Assembly: GCA_964389525.1 (NCBI GenBank)
Contig: CAYMEX010000004.1
Span: 81,495 to 145,494, forward strand
DNA: 64,000 nt
Direction of reading: 5' to 3'
Source: JAFLTL01 sp964389525
GTDB lineage: Bacteria; Bacteroidota; Bacteroidia; Bacteroidales; Muribaculaceae
Below the pieces are notes generated by a model. That model saw nothing but the letters and a program-made list of their open reading frames with translations, was not told where the DNA came from and did no database searches. Below, piece by piece: positions 50,192 through 59,966 of this stretch (positions are counted from its first letter, which is position 1; every line of letters starts with the position of its first letter). The position numbers were made by a program, and so were the translations under genes.

Positions 50192-52150
50192 TCAACTTAT
50201 TTCAGAGTCATCCTCTATAACAAGATTGTCTATAATAAAGTTCTGTCGTTCAGAGGTATTCTTACCCATATAGAACTCAAGAAGCTGCCCTACCCCGTCA
50301 TCCTTGCGCAGTGTCACGCGGTCGACACGCATATCTTCGCCGATAAAACCGCGGAACTCCTCCGGCGAGATCTCGCCCAGACCCTTGAATCGAGTTATCT
50401 CCGCATTCGCTCCGAGCTTGTTTATCGCCGCCACGCGTTCCTCGTCAGTGTAGCAGTAGTAAGTGTCCTCGGCCACGCCCTTCGATTTCACATTGCGTCG
50501 TGAAGTTTTCTTGTTCCTCACCCTGAAAAGCGGAGTCTGAAGCACGTAGACATGACCCTTCTTCACCAGGTCAGGGAAGAACTGCAGGAAGAACGTCAGC
50601 AACAGCAGTCTGATGTGCATGCCGTCGACATCGGCATCAGTAGCTATCACCACATTGTTGTAGCGCAGACCGTCTATACCGTCCTCGATATTCAGAGCGG
50701 CCTGAAGCAAGTTGAATTCCTCGTTTTCATACACGACCTTCTGTGTCAGTCCGTAGCTGTTCAGCGGTTTGCCGCGCAGCGAGAATACGGCCTGAGTCTC
50801 CACATTGCGTATCTTGGTGATCGAGCCGGCAGCCGAGTCACCCTCGGTGATGAATATCGACGACGCACGCTTCTTCTCGTCATCACCCTTAGGATCATTG
50901 AGGTGCACTCTGCAGTCGAGCAGCTTGCGGTTGTGCAGATTCACTTTCTTCGCACGCTCGCGGGCCAGTTTGGTGATACCCGCCATCGACTTGCGGTCGC
51001 GCTCGCTCTCCTGCACTTTCTTCAATATCACCTCGGCTACATCGAGATTCTTGTGAAGATAGTCGTCAAGCTCCTTCTTTATGAAATCACCGACAAACTT
51101 AGCCACCGTCGGGCCATCGGGTGCCATGTCGCGCGAACCGAGTTTTGTCTTCGTCTGCGATTCAAACACCGGCTCCTCCACCTTCACCGACACAGCCGCG
51201 ATCATGCCGTTGCGTATGTCGCTGTATTCAAAGTTGCGGCCGAAATAATCCTTCAGCGTCCTTGAGACAGCCTCCTTGTAGGCCGTCAGATGCGTGCCGC
51301 CCTGAGTCGTATGCTGTCCGTTGACAAACGAGTAATACTCCTCGCCATACTGGTTGGCATGTGTCAGAGCTATCTCTATGTCCTCACCCTTCAGGTGTAT
51401 CGGCGCATACAGCGGATCCTTTGTCATGTTTTCACGAAGCAGGTCAAGCAGACCCTGACGCGACACAAAGCGCTGGCCGTTGTACACTATCACGAGCCCC
51501 GTGTTCAGAAATGTGTAGTTCTTTATCAGCGGAAGCACAAACTCGTCACGATAGGCGTAATCCTTGAAAATTGCCCCGTCCGGCCTGAACGTCACCGTCG
51601 TGCCGTTCGGCTCATCGCTGTCGACGATACCGCTGTCCTCGACGATCTCACCATAGCTGAACACCGCACGACGCATTTTACCGCCAACGGTGCTCTCTAT
51701 CTCAAACGACTCGCTCAGAGCGTTCACCGCCTTTATGCCGACACCGTTGAGACCCACCGACTTTTTAAAAGACTTCGACGTGTACTTTGCTCCGGTATTC
51801 ATCTTCGATGCGACATCCACAACCTTACCCAGTGGAACGCCTCGGCCGAAGTCTCTCACCTTCACTGCACCGTCGGCTATGTCGACAACGATCTGCTTGC
51901 CGTTGCCCATCATGTACTCGTCTATGGAGTTGTCCATTACCTCCTTCAGAAGCACATAGATGCCATCGTCAGAGTTACTGCCGTCTCCGAGTTTGCCTAT
52001 GTACATGCCGGGGCGCAGCCTTATATGCTCCTTCCAGTCGAGAGTGACGATATCATCTTCCGTGTACTCGACTGCAGGCGCATTAAGCTCATCGGTCATT
52101 GCCGCCATTTCGTCGGCCGACAGCCCGGCTTCTGTTTCTTCTTCTGTCAT
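50192..52150 (-). CDS. parE: DNA topoisomerase IV subunit B
   Basis: The 652-residue protein has the GHKL ATPase domain (EVMDNSIDEYMMG, DFGRGVPLG, GLNGVGIKAVNALS), the transducer domain, and the TOPRIM domain with ITEGDSAAG and DADVDGMHI. The C-terminal RFKGLGEI motif is standard for type IIA topoisomerases. ParE rather than GyrB is chosen because of the short acidic N-terminus, the RLRPGMYIG context and the lack of the GyrB insert, though the two are close. It acts with ParC to separate daughter chromosomes. A -7 box (TATCTTTG, 52187-52180) precedes it. Confidence 0.9.
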   Translation of the reverse strand: MTEEETEAGLSADEMAAMTDELNAPAVEYTEDDIVTLDWKEHIRLRPGMYIGKLGDGSNSDDGIYVLLKEVMDNSIDEYMMGNGKQIVVDIADGAVKVRDFGRGVPLGKVVDVASKMNTGAKYTSKSFKKSVGLNGVGIKAVNALSESFEIESTVGGKMRRAVFSYGEIVEDSGIVDSDEPNGTTVTFRPDGAIFKDYAYRDEFVLPLIKNYTFLNTGLVIVYNGQRFVSRQGLLDLLRENMTKDPLYAPIHLKGEDIEIALTHANQYGEEYYSFVNGQHTTQGGTHLTAYKEAVSRTLKDYFGRNFEYSDIRNGMIAAVSVKVEEPVFESQTKTKLGSRDMAPDGPTVAKFVGDFIKKELDDYLHKNLDVAEVILKKVQESERDRKSMAGITKLARERAKKVNLHNRKLLDCRVHLNDPKGDDEKKRASSIFITEGDSAAGSITKIRNVETQAVFSLRGKPLNSYGLTQKVVYENEEFNLLQAALNIEDGIDGLRYNNVVIATDADVDGMHIRLLLLTFFLQFFPDLVKKGHVYVLQTPLFRVRNKKTSRRNVKSKGVAEDTYYCYTDEERVAAINKLGANAEITRFKGLGEISPEEFRGFIGEDMRVDRVTLRKDDGVGQLLEFYMGKNTSERQNFIIDNLVIEDDSEIS

Positions 52151-52179
52151 CGCTGTAAAAACTCCTTTGTATCAAAACT

Positions 52180-52187
52180 CAAAGATA
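52180..52187 (-). promoter_or_regulatory. -7 box of the parE operon
   Basis: TATCTTTG read leftward, about 30 bases before the ATG, with TTTG at 52207-52204 (spacing 16). Confidence 0.55.
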
Positions 52188-52299
52188 CAAAATTTTCAGT
52201 TTTCAAACAACTCCGGCCAAAGCGGCCATAACCGCCAAAAGCCATAAAGTAATACCCTCTTTACGCTGCGCAGCCACTTTGCATCCTCACTGACCGCGC

Positions 52300-52491
52300 T
52301 CAGTTGCGGCACGGACGATAGAGTCGCGCAAACCGCCTTACAGCGGCCACAGCCTCCCACGATGGGCCGTCAGGCAACCCCAGACGATGATATCCCCCAC
52401 CCTCTACCGTCGCTGACAATACAGGCAGTCTGTAAGTCGGAATCTCATCGATTCCGTTATCCCGATCATTCCTGTTTTTCGGTTTATCCAT
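52300..52491 (-). CDS. Possible 63-residue protein, unknown
   Basis: In the 476-base space between parE and secDF there is an ATG-started frame (MDKPKNRNDRDNGIDEIPTY) ending in VRRFARLYRPCRN. I do not recognise it. It is the only sizeable frame there and its composition is protein-like, but without promoter or relatives it may be chance. Confidence 0.3.
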   Translation of the reverse strand: MDKPKNRNDRDNGIDEIPTYRLPVLSATVEGGGYHRLGLPDGPSWEAVAAVRRFARLYRPCRN

Positions 52492-52560
52492 CTCACTTCA
52501 GTAAACGCATCTCCACGCCCTTTTATTGCATCAGAGTTTCGATAAGTCGTTTCGCACTAC

Positions 52561-52603
52561 AAAAAAAACATTGCGGGCGGCAAGACCGAAGTCCGCCGCC
52601 CGC
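52561..52603 (-). terminator. Terminator of secDF
   Basis: GCGGGCGGC (52573-52581) pairs with GCCGCCCGC (52595-52603), followed leftward by eight U. Confidence 0.9.
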
Positions 52604-52626
52604 ATATCTGTTGCTATGATATTCTA

Positions 52627-55572
52627 TCAGGCTTCCTGAGCGGGAGTGCGCGAGCTGCGTTTCTCCTTTTTGGGAGCAGCCACAGCAGCGGGAGTCTTTC
52701 CGCCATTGCGGCGACGGTCGGTCAGGTAAGCTACAGGCGATGCGATGTAGATCGTCGAGAGCGTACCGGTGATCACACCGAACAGCATTGCGAAGATAAA
52801 ACTGCGCAGGCTGTCGCCACCGAGAACGAAGATGCAGAGGAGCACCAGAAGAGTCGAGCCCGAAGTGATGAGCGTACGGCTCAGGGTCTGGTTGATCGAA
52901 TTGTTGATTGTCGTAAACAGATCCTGCTTCGGATAAAGACCGACATTCTCACGTACACGGTCAAACACAACCACCGTATCGTTGATCTGATAACCGATCA
53001 CAGTCAGGATAGCGGCGATAAATGTCTGGTCAATTTCCATTGCGAACGGCAGCACACCCCAGAAGAGTGAGTAGAAGCCGATGATGGTGAATGCGGTGAA
53101 TGCCACGGCGGCAAGTGCGCCGACCGAGAATGCAACGTTTCTGAATCGGAGAAGGATGTAAAGGAACATCGCAATAAGCGACAGTACCACAGCTATATAT
53201 GCGTCGTTACGCATGTCATCGGCCACGGTAGGACCAACCTTCTGCGACGAAACAATACCCTGAGTCTCGTCAGTCGTGCTGAACTCCTCGGCTGTCATGC
53301 CTTCGCGGAGGTCAGGTTTCATCACGTTGAACAGCTTGCCGACGATCTCCTCGTCGACACCCTCGTTGTCATCAGTGATCTTGTAGTTGGTCGACACACG
53401 CACCTGGTTGGAGTTCTCGATCGTTATAACCGACACCGAAGCTCCGGGGAACTCGGGAGCGAGACGCGCCTGAAGTTCCTCTGTGTTCACAGGCTTGTCG
53501 AGCTTGACAACGTAGTTGCGACCACCCGAGAAGTCGATACCCTGATTAAGACCGCGCGCAAATAACGATACAAGCACGACTGCGACAAAAATACCGACAA
53601 CCGAGAACGAGATCTTACGCTGGCCAAGGAAGTTGATCTTGGTATTGAGAAGCCAGTTGCGCGAGATCTTTGTGTCGAATGTAAGTTTCTCAAATGCCTT
53701 CTTGCGGGCACCGAGAATGAAGACGATACGTGTCAGGTAAACGGCCGTGAAGAACGAGCAGACGATACCGATGATAAGCGTTGTGGCAAATCCCTTGATC
53801 GGGCCTGTTCCGTAGAGAAGCAGGATCACACCGGTGATGATCGAGGTGAGGTTCGAGTCAAAGATAGCAGAGAACGCGTTGCTGTAGCCGTCGGCGATAG
53901 CATTGCGGATATTCTTGCCTGCGCGGAGCTCCTCTTTCGTGCGCTCGAAGATAAGCACGTTGGCGTCAACCGCCATACCGAGAGCGAGCACGATACCGGC
54001 GATACCCGACAGCGTCAGCACTGCCTGGAACGATGCGAGGATGCCGAATGTGAAGAACAGGTTGAACACCAGACCGAGGTCGGCGATGAGACCGGGGATA
54101 AATCCGTAGATCAGACCCATGAAGATCATCAGAAGCACAAGCGACAGGATGAACGACATGAAGCCTGCCTTGATGGCCTGCTCACCCAGCGACGGACCGA
54201 TTACCATGTCGGAGATGATATCGACCTTGGCAGTCATCTTACCGCTCTTGAGCACGTTGGCAAGGTCCTGAGCCTCCTCGACGGTAAATCCGCCGGTGAT
54301 CTGCGAGCGGCCGCCTTCGATTGCGGTGTTCACATTGGGGAACGAATAAACCTTGTCGTCAAGCACGATGGCGACAGCATTGCCGATGTTCGCACCGGTC
54401 ACGCGTGCCCACTGCTTGGCGCCCTCGTTGTTCATATCCATCGTCACGACATTGCCCTGCATGTTGTCGAAATCGCTCTGTGCCGATATCACACATGAGC
54501 CGTCGAGGGCAGGCTTGCCGTTGTTGGTCTTAAGGGCGATGAGCTGATAAAGCTCGATATTGCGGCCGTTCTCTGCAGGTATTACCTGAGGCTTTACGCT
54601 CCAGAGAAGTTTCAGGTTGCTCGGCAGGATCTGCTTGGCAACTGTCGATGCAAGCACATTGTCGATTATGTCGCGCTTTGCTGCCGTTGCATATCCGATA
54701 ACGGGAGTAGGCTGGTTCTCGACACCGCCGTCAAACTGTGCGATCAGTCCGTCCGGCATGTTCATTGTCGAGTCCTGTGCCACAGCGTTGCTCAGCTGCG
54801 AGAGAGCACCCATGATCTCGTTGGCCTTGTAGGTTTCGAAGAACTCGAGGTTGGCCGAACGCTGCAGAAGCTCGCGTACACGCTGATGCTCCTTCACGCC
54901 CGGAAGCTCGAGAAGTATCTGGCCGTCCTTGCCCTGAAGCACCTGGATGTTGGGCGAAACGACACCATAGGCGTCGATACGGCTGCGGAGAACGTTGGTT
55001 GCCGAGTTGTTTACACGATCCTTGACCTCATCCTTCAGAGTCGAAGCCACGGCTGCGTCATCGGCGCCACGCTTTACGATTCCGTTGAACACTACCGAGT
55101 AGTCGGCACCGGGGTTAAGGGCGCGATACTGTTTGGTGAAAGTGCCGACATAGTCGTCGCTCTGATGCGAGCCGACGATCGAGTCGGTGGCTGCGATTGC
55201 TGCGTCAAATGCGGGATCGGGATCGGCATTCTTCATCGAACGGAGAATCTCAGGCATCGACACCTGGAGGATCACGTTCATGCCACCCTTGAGGTCAAGA
55301 CCGAGTCCTACACCCCATTTCTGCACCTGCTGGTAGTTATAGCCCATGTAGACGGGCTCTTTGGAGATTGAGTCAATGTAGGCTTTGTAGGCCTTCGCGT
55401 ACTGCTCGGAGCCTGTGCCTGCTTCTCCGGCTACCTGCGCGGCGTGGTCCTTGGCCTTCCCCTCGTAGTGGTTGCTCACTGCCGAGAACGAAAGATAGAA
55501 CGCACACACAAGTACCAGGAACACCGCTATGATACCGGCGATAAGGCTTCCTAACGTTCCTTTGTTTTGCAT
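52627..55572 (-). CDS. secDF: Protein translocase subunit SecDF (fusion)
   Basis: The 981-residue protein fuses SecD and SecF, as is usual in Bacteroidales. The SecD half has GLDLKGGMNVILQV after the first helix, the large periplasmic domain, LPGVKEHQRVRELL, and the membrane block with MAVDANVLIFERTKEELRAG. The SecF half begins near residue 640 with INFLGQRKISFSVVGIFVAVVL and has NQGIDFSGGRNYVV and INDTVVVFDRVRENVG. It uses the proton gradient to pull secreted proteins through SecYEG. The C-terminus is basic and Pro/Ala-rich. It is transcribed alone. Confidence 0.96.
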   Translation of the reverse strand: MQNKGTLGSLIAGIIAVFLVLVCAFYLSFSAVSNHYEGKAKDHAAQVAGEAGTGSEQYAKAYKAYIDSISKEPVYMGYNYQQVQKWGVGLGLDLKGGMNVILQVSMPEILRSMKNADPDPAFDAAIAATDSIVGSHQSDDYVGTFTKQYRALNPGADYSVVFNGIVKRGADDAAVASTLKDEVKDRVNNSATNVLRSRIDAYGVVSPNIQVLQGKDGQILLELPGVKEHQRVRELLQRSANLEFFETYKANEIMGALSQLSNAVAQDSTMNMPDGLIAQFDGGVENQPTPVIGYATAAKRDIIDNVLASTVAKQILPSNLKLLWSVKPQVIPAENGRNIELYQLIALKTNNGKPALDGSCVISAQSDFDNMQGNVVTMDMNNEGAKQWARVTGANIGNAVAIVLDDKVYSFPNVNTAIEGGRSQITGGFTVEEAQDLANVLKSGKMTAKVDIISDMVIGPSLGEQAIKAGFMSFILSLVLLMIFMGLIYGFIPGLIADLGLVFNLFFTFGILASFQAVLTLSGIAGIVLALGMAVDANVLIFERTKEELRAGKNIRNAIADGYSNAFSAIFDSNLTSIITGVILLLYGTGPIKGFATTLIIGIVCSFFTAVYLTRIVFILGARKKAFEKLTFDTKISRNWLLNTKINFLGQRKISFSVVGIFVAVVLVSLFARGLNQGIDFSGGRNYVVKLDKPVNTEELQARLAPEFPGASVSVITIENSNQVRVSTNYKITDDNEGVDEEIVGKLFNVMKPDLREGMTAEEFSTTDETQGIVSSQKVGPTVADDMRNDAYIAVVLSLIAMFLYILLRFRNVAFSVGALAAVAFTAFTIIGFYSLFWGVLPFAMEIDQTFIAAILTVIGYQINDTVVVFDRVRENVGLYPKQDLFTTINNSINQTLSRTLITSGSTLLVLLCIFVLGGDSLRSFIFAMLFGVITGTLSTIYIASPVAYLTDRRRNGGKTPAAVAAPKKEKRSSRTPAQEA

Positions 55573-55659
55573 GTGGTAATGATATTTATTTTTCTTTCAA
55601 TTTATTCTTTTCACAGCATTGCGCGACGCCATTCATGGCTACGCACGATTTTCAGCTTG

Positions 55660-55667
55660 CAAATGTA
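55660..55667 (-). promoter_or_regulatory. -7 box of secDF
   Basis: TACATTTG read leftward, 88 bases before the ATG at 55572. Confidence 0.5.
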
Positions 55668-55759
55668 GGAAAAAACTTTTTTCCAACCAACACATTACAT
55701 TTCTTTGTCGATTTCTTTGCCCTTTTTGCATCACCCGTAAAGTATACCGCCCTTTTTCC

Positions 55760-55767
55760 TAACTTTG
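55760..55767 (+). promoter_or_regulatory. -7 box of the ClC-luxS unit
   Basis: TAACTTTG, 24 bases before the chosen ClC start; it lies just ahead of an alternative upstream start, favouring the shorter protein. Confidence 0.5.
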
Positions 55768-55791
55768 CGGCGGCTTCGGCGTTTATTATTT

Positions 55792-57156
55792 ATGCACACT
55801 ACCGATTTGAAATCACGGCTATGGAGGTGGCACAAACGGTTTGCCGGCAGCAATGAGTCACTGATCATTGCAGCTGCGGCAGTCGGGATTGTCACCGGAA
55901 GTCTTGCGCATCTGCTGAAACTCGCAGTGCGATGGATTTCCACCCCTGTCACGTCTCTCGCACTTCAAAACGGCTTCTCATGCGCCTTTGTCATCCTGCC
56001 GGTCGCAGGTGTGCTTCTCGCCGTTATTTATCAGAAATACATTCTGCGCCAGGATATTTACGACGGCACAACACGTCTTTCACGTCGTTTTAAAGACAAA
56101 AACAGTTTTTATTCACCGCGCCTCATCATCGCACCGCTCATCGCAAGCTCCATCACGCTCGGATTCGGTGGATCGGCCGGATCTGAAGGGCCTATAGCAA
56201 GTTCGGGAGCAGCCGTAGGCAGCAACATCGGACGACTCTTCGGCCTGACGCCAAGGCGTCTGATGATACTGACCGCATGCGGAGCCGGCGCTGGCATCGC
56301 AGGGATATTCAAGGCTCCGATCGGAGGAGCACTTTTCATCATCGAGATATTCTCTATCTCACTCAGTGCCGCTGCCATCATCGCGCTGTTTGTCGCCACA
56401 ACAACCTCCGCGCTCACAGCGTTCATTCTCTCGGGCTGCACACGCGACATCATGTTTCACGATCCGTCGCCGATCACCGTTTCATATATCTGGATTATAG
56501 CCCTTGCAGGGCTTTTTCTCGGACTATATTCCACCTACTACGCCTGTGTCATGCGGCACATCGGCCGGTTCTTCTCACACATGACCCGACGATGGATTAA
56601 GGCCATAAGTTCCGGAGTCGTCATCGGGCTGCTGGTCTTCATGTTCCCCGTACTATATGGCGAAGGATACGGAGCCGTCACATCTTTGCTTGCCGGGACG
56701 CCCGATGCACTTATGCGGTATTCATGGCTTTCGGCCTTTGCCGGAAACGACGGCACGGTCACATTACTGATTTTCGCAGCAGCAATCCTTATCGTCAAGC
56801 CATTTGCCACGGCATCAACCGTATATGGCGGAGGAGTTGCCGGCGACTATGCGCCGCTGCTTATGATCGGCAGCGTCGCCGGATTTCTGTTCGCCACAGC
56901 CGCAAATACATTTGCGGGAACACATCTTCAGGTTGCTGATTTCGTTTTCCTCGGCATGACCGGTGTGATGGCCGGCGCCGTGAAAGCGCCGCTGATGGCC
57001 ATATTCCTTACGGTAGAGACCGTATGGCTCCCCTCGATGTTTCTACCGGCGGCTGTCGTGGCGGCAGTGTCCTATCTCACACGGTTCATACTGAGCCGCC
57101 CGGCCGATAGATCAGGCAGAAAGACAATACATGACCACAAAGACATATACAACTGA
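55792..57156 (+). CDS. ClC family chloride channel/transporter
   Basis: The ATG at 55792 (MHTTDLKSRLWRWHKRF) gives 454 residues. The ClC ion-path motifs are present: GSAGSEGPIASSGAAVG (GSGIP/GREGP region), GIAGIFKAPIGGALFIIEI (GxFxP) and GGGVAGDYAPLLMIGS. There are about ten to twelve membrane helices and no CBS domains. The first motif lacks the usual Arg (GSEGP for GREGP), as in several Bacteroidetes homologues. The protein moves chloride, perhaps in exchange for protons. luxS begins 2 bases after its stop, so the two are co-transcribed. Confidence 0.9.
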   Translation: MHTTDLKSRLWRWHKRFAGSNESLIIAAAAVGIVTGSLAHLLKLAVRWISTPVTSLALQNGFSCAFVILPVAGVLLAVIYQKYILRQDIYDGTTRLSRRFKDKNSFYSPRLIIAPLIASSITLGFGGSAGSEGPIASSGAAVGSNIGRLFGLTPRRLMILTACGAGAGIAGIFKAPIGGALFIIEIFSISLSAAAIIALFVATTTSALTAFILSGCTRDIMFHDPSPITVSYIWIIALAGLFLGLYSTYYACVMRHIGRFFSHMTRRWIKAISSGVVIGLLVFMFPVLYGEGYGAVTSLLAGTPDALMRYSWLSAFAGNDGTVTLLIFAAAILIVKPFATASTVYGGGVAGDYAPLLMIGSVAGFLFATAANTFAGTHLQVADFVFLGMTGVMAGAVKAPLMAIFLTVETVWLPSMFLPAAVVAAVSYLTRFILSRPADRSGRKTIHDHKDIYN

Positions 57157-57158
57157 CA

Positions 57159-57641
57159 ATGGAAAAAATAGCAAGTTTCACGATCGACCACAACCGCCTG
57201 TTGCGGGGCATCTACGTCAGCCGGCGCGACACCACACCGTCAGGCGACATCATCACAACATTCGACATACGCATGACCGAGCCTAATCGTCAGGACGCCC
57301 TGTCTCCCCAAGCCCTGCACGCCATCGAGCACCTTGCAGCCACATATCTCCGTAACCGCGCCGACTGGAGCGACCGCGTCGTCTACTGGGGTCCCATGGG
57401 CTGCTGCACAGGCAACTACCTGATCCTGCAGGGCCGTCTTGAGCCGATCGACATCCTTCAGCTCATGCGCGACACTATGTCCTTTATAGCGACGTTTGAA
57501 GGTGAGATTCCGGGTGCCACACCGCGCGACTGCGGCAATTACTCATTCATGGATCTTTGCGAGGCACGACGTGCGGCAAAAACATATCTCAACGAGATCC
57601 TGACCGATCCGGCCGCCGACAACCTCACTTACCCGGCTTGA
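57159..57641 (+). CDS. luxS: S-ribosylhomocysteine lyase
   Basis: The 160-residue enzyme has the metal site His54 and His58 in HAIEHLAA, the catalytic Glu57, GPMGCCTGNYL with the catalytic Cys82, and Cys125 in RDCGNYSF as third metal ligand. It cleaves S-ribosylhomocysteine to homocysteine and DPD, the precursor of autoinducer 2, in the activated methyl cycle. It is transcribed with the ClC gene and its 3' end overlaps the convergent glycosyltransferase gene by 17 bases. Confidence 0.96.
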   Translation: MEKIASFTIDHNRLLRGIYVSRRDTTPSGDIITTFDIRMTEPNRQDALSPQALHAIEHLAATYLRNRADWSDRVVYWGPMGCCTGNYLILQGRLEPIDILQLMRDTMSFIATFEGEIPGATPRDCGNYSFMDLCEARRAAKTYLNEILTDPAADNLTYPA

Positions 57642-58638
57642 TATAGGTCTTGCGCCCGCGCAGGAAATATTCTGTCAATATATTAGGCGCGCCGCTGTCT
57701 TTCATAAGATTATTCACAGGAAAATTCCTGTAGCTTCCCTTCATGCGTCGGTAATCATTGTGAGCTTTCACGATTGCCGATGCATGTTTCCATTTTCCCG
57801 ACAGGATATACTGACCCCATGCAAGTGTGTCAAGCAGTCTGCGTTTAAACAGGAAACGCGACTTCCACCCGCCTTCGGGCAGATTCTTGTAAAGCATGAG
57901 CAGATTGTTGCGGAAGTTGAGATATGTCTTCCTCGGCGACGAGGCATCAAGGCTCGCACCTCCGAGATGATACACCTCCGAGTCAGTCACACACACCACA
58001 CGCTTCCCCCTTAGCCTCAGACGCCAGCACAGGTCGATCTCCTCCATGTGGGCGAAAAATGCCTCGTCGAGTCCTCCCGCTTCGATATAAGCTGCAGTGT
58101 CTACAGCCAGGCAGGCCCCCGAAGCCCAGTCAACGTCAACCGGTTGCACTGAGTCATATTGCCCGTTGTCGGTCTCCACAGTCGACATGATGCGACCACG
58201 GCAATACGGATAGCCGTTTCTGTCAAGAAAACCGCCTGCGGCACCGGCATACTCAAACTCTCCTTTCGCCCGTTCCGACATAATTTTAGGTTGCGCGGCC
58301 GCCACACGGCCGTCGTCAAACGCCCGCTTCAAAGGCTCGATCCAGCCGTCGCGGTCGGGAGCGGCGTCAGAGTTCAGCAGCACACTTATCCTGTAGCCGC
58401 CCTCTTTAAGCGCACGGTTATAGCCTCCGGCAAAACCGAGATTACTTTCAAACTCCATTATCCTGACCGACGGATAATTCTCCTTCACCCACTCCACAGA
58501 GTCATCGGTCGAACCATTGTCAGCCACTACGATCTCAGCCGACTCAGGCGATGTATGCGCCACCACCCTCGGCAGAAAACGGCGCAGAAGCTCCACACCG
58601 TTCCAGTTAAGTATTATGACTCCGCAGTCTCTTTTCAT
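57625..58638 (-). CDS. Family 2 glycosyltransferase
   Basis: The 337-residue cytoplasmic GT-A enzyme has VIILNWNGVELLRRFLP, ADNGSTDDSVEWV, the DxD-like NSDAAPD and HMEEIDLCWRLRLRG, the pattern of rhamnosyltransferase-like GT2 enzymes. It should add a sugar to a surface glycan or lipid precursor; donor and acceptor are unknown. Its ATG overlaps the stop of mtaB (ATGA), so it is translated as the last gene of that operon. No other polysaccharide genes are close, which is unusual for this family. Confidence 0.88.
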   Translation of the reverse strand: MKRDCGVIILNWNGVELLRRFLPRVVAHTSPESAEIVVADNGSTDDSVEWVKENYPSVRIMEFESNLGFAGGYNRALKEGGYRISVLLNSDAAPDRDGWIEPLKRAFDDGRVAAAQPKIMSERAKGEFEYAGAAGGFLDRNGYPYCRGRIMSTVETDNGQYDSVQPVDVDWASGACLAVDTAAYIEAGGLDEAFFAHMEEIDLCWRLRLRGKRVVCVTDSEVYHLGGASLDASSPRKTYLNFRNNLLMLYKNLPEGGWKSRFLFKRRLLDTLAWGQYILSGKWKHASAIVKAHNDYRRMKGSYRNFPVNNLMKDSGAPNILTEYFLRGRKTYIKPGK

Positions 58639-59966
58639 TTCACAATCATGCCTTTCATTATCGGGCCGTCATCCTCCCACCTTGCCGTGCCGAGTCGTAC
58701 CGTCACGATCTCGTTTGCCATGGAGGCGTCTGTTCCCTCCACCTCCACACGCAGGTAGTTGTCCGTATAGCCCTCCATGCAGTTGCCGTCGGCCGAGGGT
58801 TGTTCAAGAAGCACAGGACGGCATTCCCCCTCACACTTCCTTGCAAACGCCATATGGCGCCCGTCCGACAGAGCGATCATCTCATGTGTGCGCCGGCGCT
58901 GTACGTCAGGACTCACTACCGGAAATATCTCCAGAGCCCTTGTTCCGGGACGCTCACTATATGGAAACACATGAAGCCTCGTTATGTCGAGCGATGATAT
59001 GAATTTTTTTGAACTTTCAAACCGTGCGTCAGTCTCGCCGCGCATCCCCACTATGAGGTCGATGCCGATAAATGCCTCAGGCATCACATGTCGTATATGC
59101 GCGATCCTGTCGGCAAACAACGCCCTGTCATAACGGCGGCGCATCAGTTTCAGCATTTCGTCGTCGCCACATTGCAGCGGTATGTGGAAATGAGGCATGA
59201 ACCGTCGCGATCGGGCTGTAAACTCTATTATCTCATCGGTCAGCAAGTCTGGCTCAATCGACGAGATCCTGTATCTTTCAATGCCGTCGACCTCGTCAAG
59301 AGCCTTGATAAGATCTATAAAACGGTCACTTCTTCCCCAGCCGAAATCACCTATGTTCACACCCGTGAGCACGATTTCCTTTGCTCCCGCCGAAGCGGCC
59401 TCACCAGCCTGTGCCACAAGCGACTCAATCGATCCAGAACGGCTCCGTCCGCGGGCCATGGGTATCGTGCAATAGCTGCAATAGCAGTTGCAGCCGTCCT
59501 GCACTTTCAGCATCCAGCGTGTGCGGTCGCCTCTCGAGCACGACGGCACAAAACGGCGTATATCCTTTGCCTCAGTGACGACCATACGGTCTTTTCTGTC
59601 CGAGATCCAGTCAACCAGCATCTGAGGCAGTTCACCCTTGTGATCGTTTCCGGCGACGATATGCACACCGTCGATCGCAGCCACTTCGTCTGGCTTGAGC
59701 TGCGCGTAACACCCGGTTGCCACTATCACAGCCTCCGGCCAGCGACGTGCCAGCGATCTGATCATCTGTCGTCCTTTCTTGTCGGCCACTGCCGTGACGC
59801 TGCACGTGTTCACCACGATTATATCAGGAGCCTCGTCGTCGCTCGCACGCCTGACACCACGACGCTCAAGCTCGGCCGCGATCGTCGAGGTCTCGGCAAA
59901 ATTGAGCTTGCAGCCAAGTGTCACATACTTGGCTGCAAGCGTCTGGAATGTTTCTGTTGATATCAA
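58635..59966 (-). CDS. mtaB: tRNA t6A37 methylthiotransferase
   Basis: The start is probably the TTG at 59966, overlapping the previous stop as TTGA; there is no in-frame ATG near. The 443 residues have the MTTase N-terminal domain with three cluster cysteines (Cys19, Cys55, Cys86), the radical-SAM CxxxCxxC (Cys159, Cys163, Cys166) and a C-terminal TRAM domain. MtaB adds the methylthio group to t6A at position 37 of ANN-decoding tRNAs. The LGCKLNFAE start and ARGRSRS segment distinguish it from MiaB and RimO. Confidence 0.93.
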   Translation of the reverse strand: MISTETFQTLAAKYVTLGCKLNFAETSTIAAELERRGVRRASDDEAPDIIVVNTCSVTAVADKKGRQMIRSLARRWPEAVIVATGCYAQLKPDEVAAIDGVHIVAGNDHKGELPQMLVDWISDRKDRMVVTEAKDIRRFVPSCSRGDRTRWMLKVQDGCNCYCSYCTIPMARGRSRSGSIESLVAQAGEAASAGAKEIVLTGVNIGDFGWGRSDRFIDLIKALDEVDGIERYRISSIEPDLLTDEIIEFTARSRRFMPHFHIPLQCGDDEMLKLMRRRYDRALFADRIAHIRHVMPEAFIGIDLIVGMRGETDARFESSKKFISSLDITRLHVFPYSERPGTRALEIFPVVSPDVQRRRTHEMIALSDGRHMAFARKCEGECRPVLLEQPSADGNCMEGYTDNYLRVEVEGTDASMANEIVTVRLGTARWEDDGPIMKGMIVK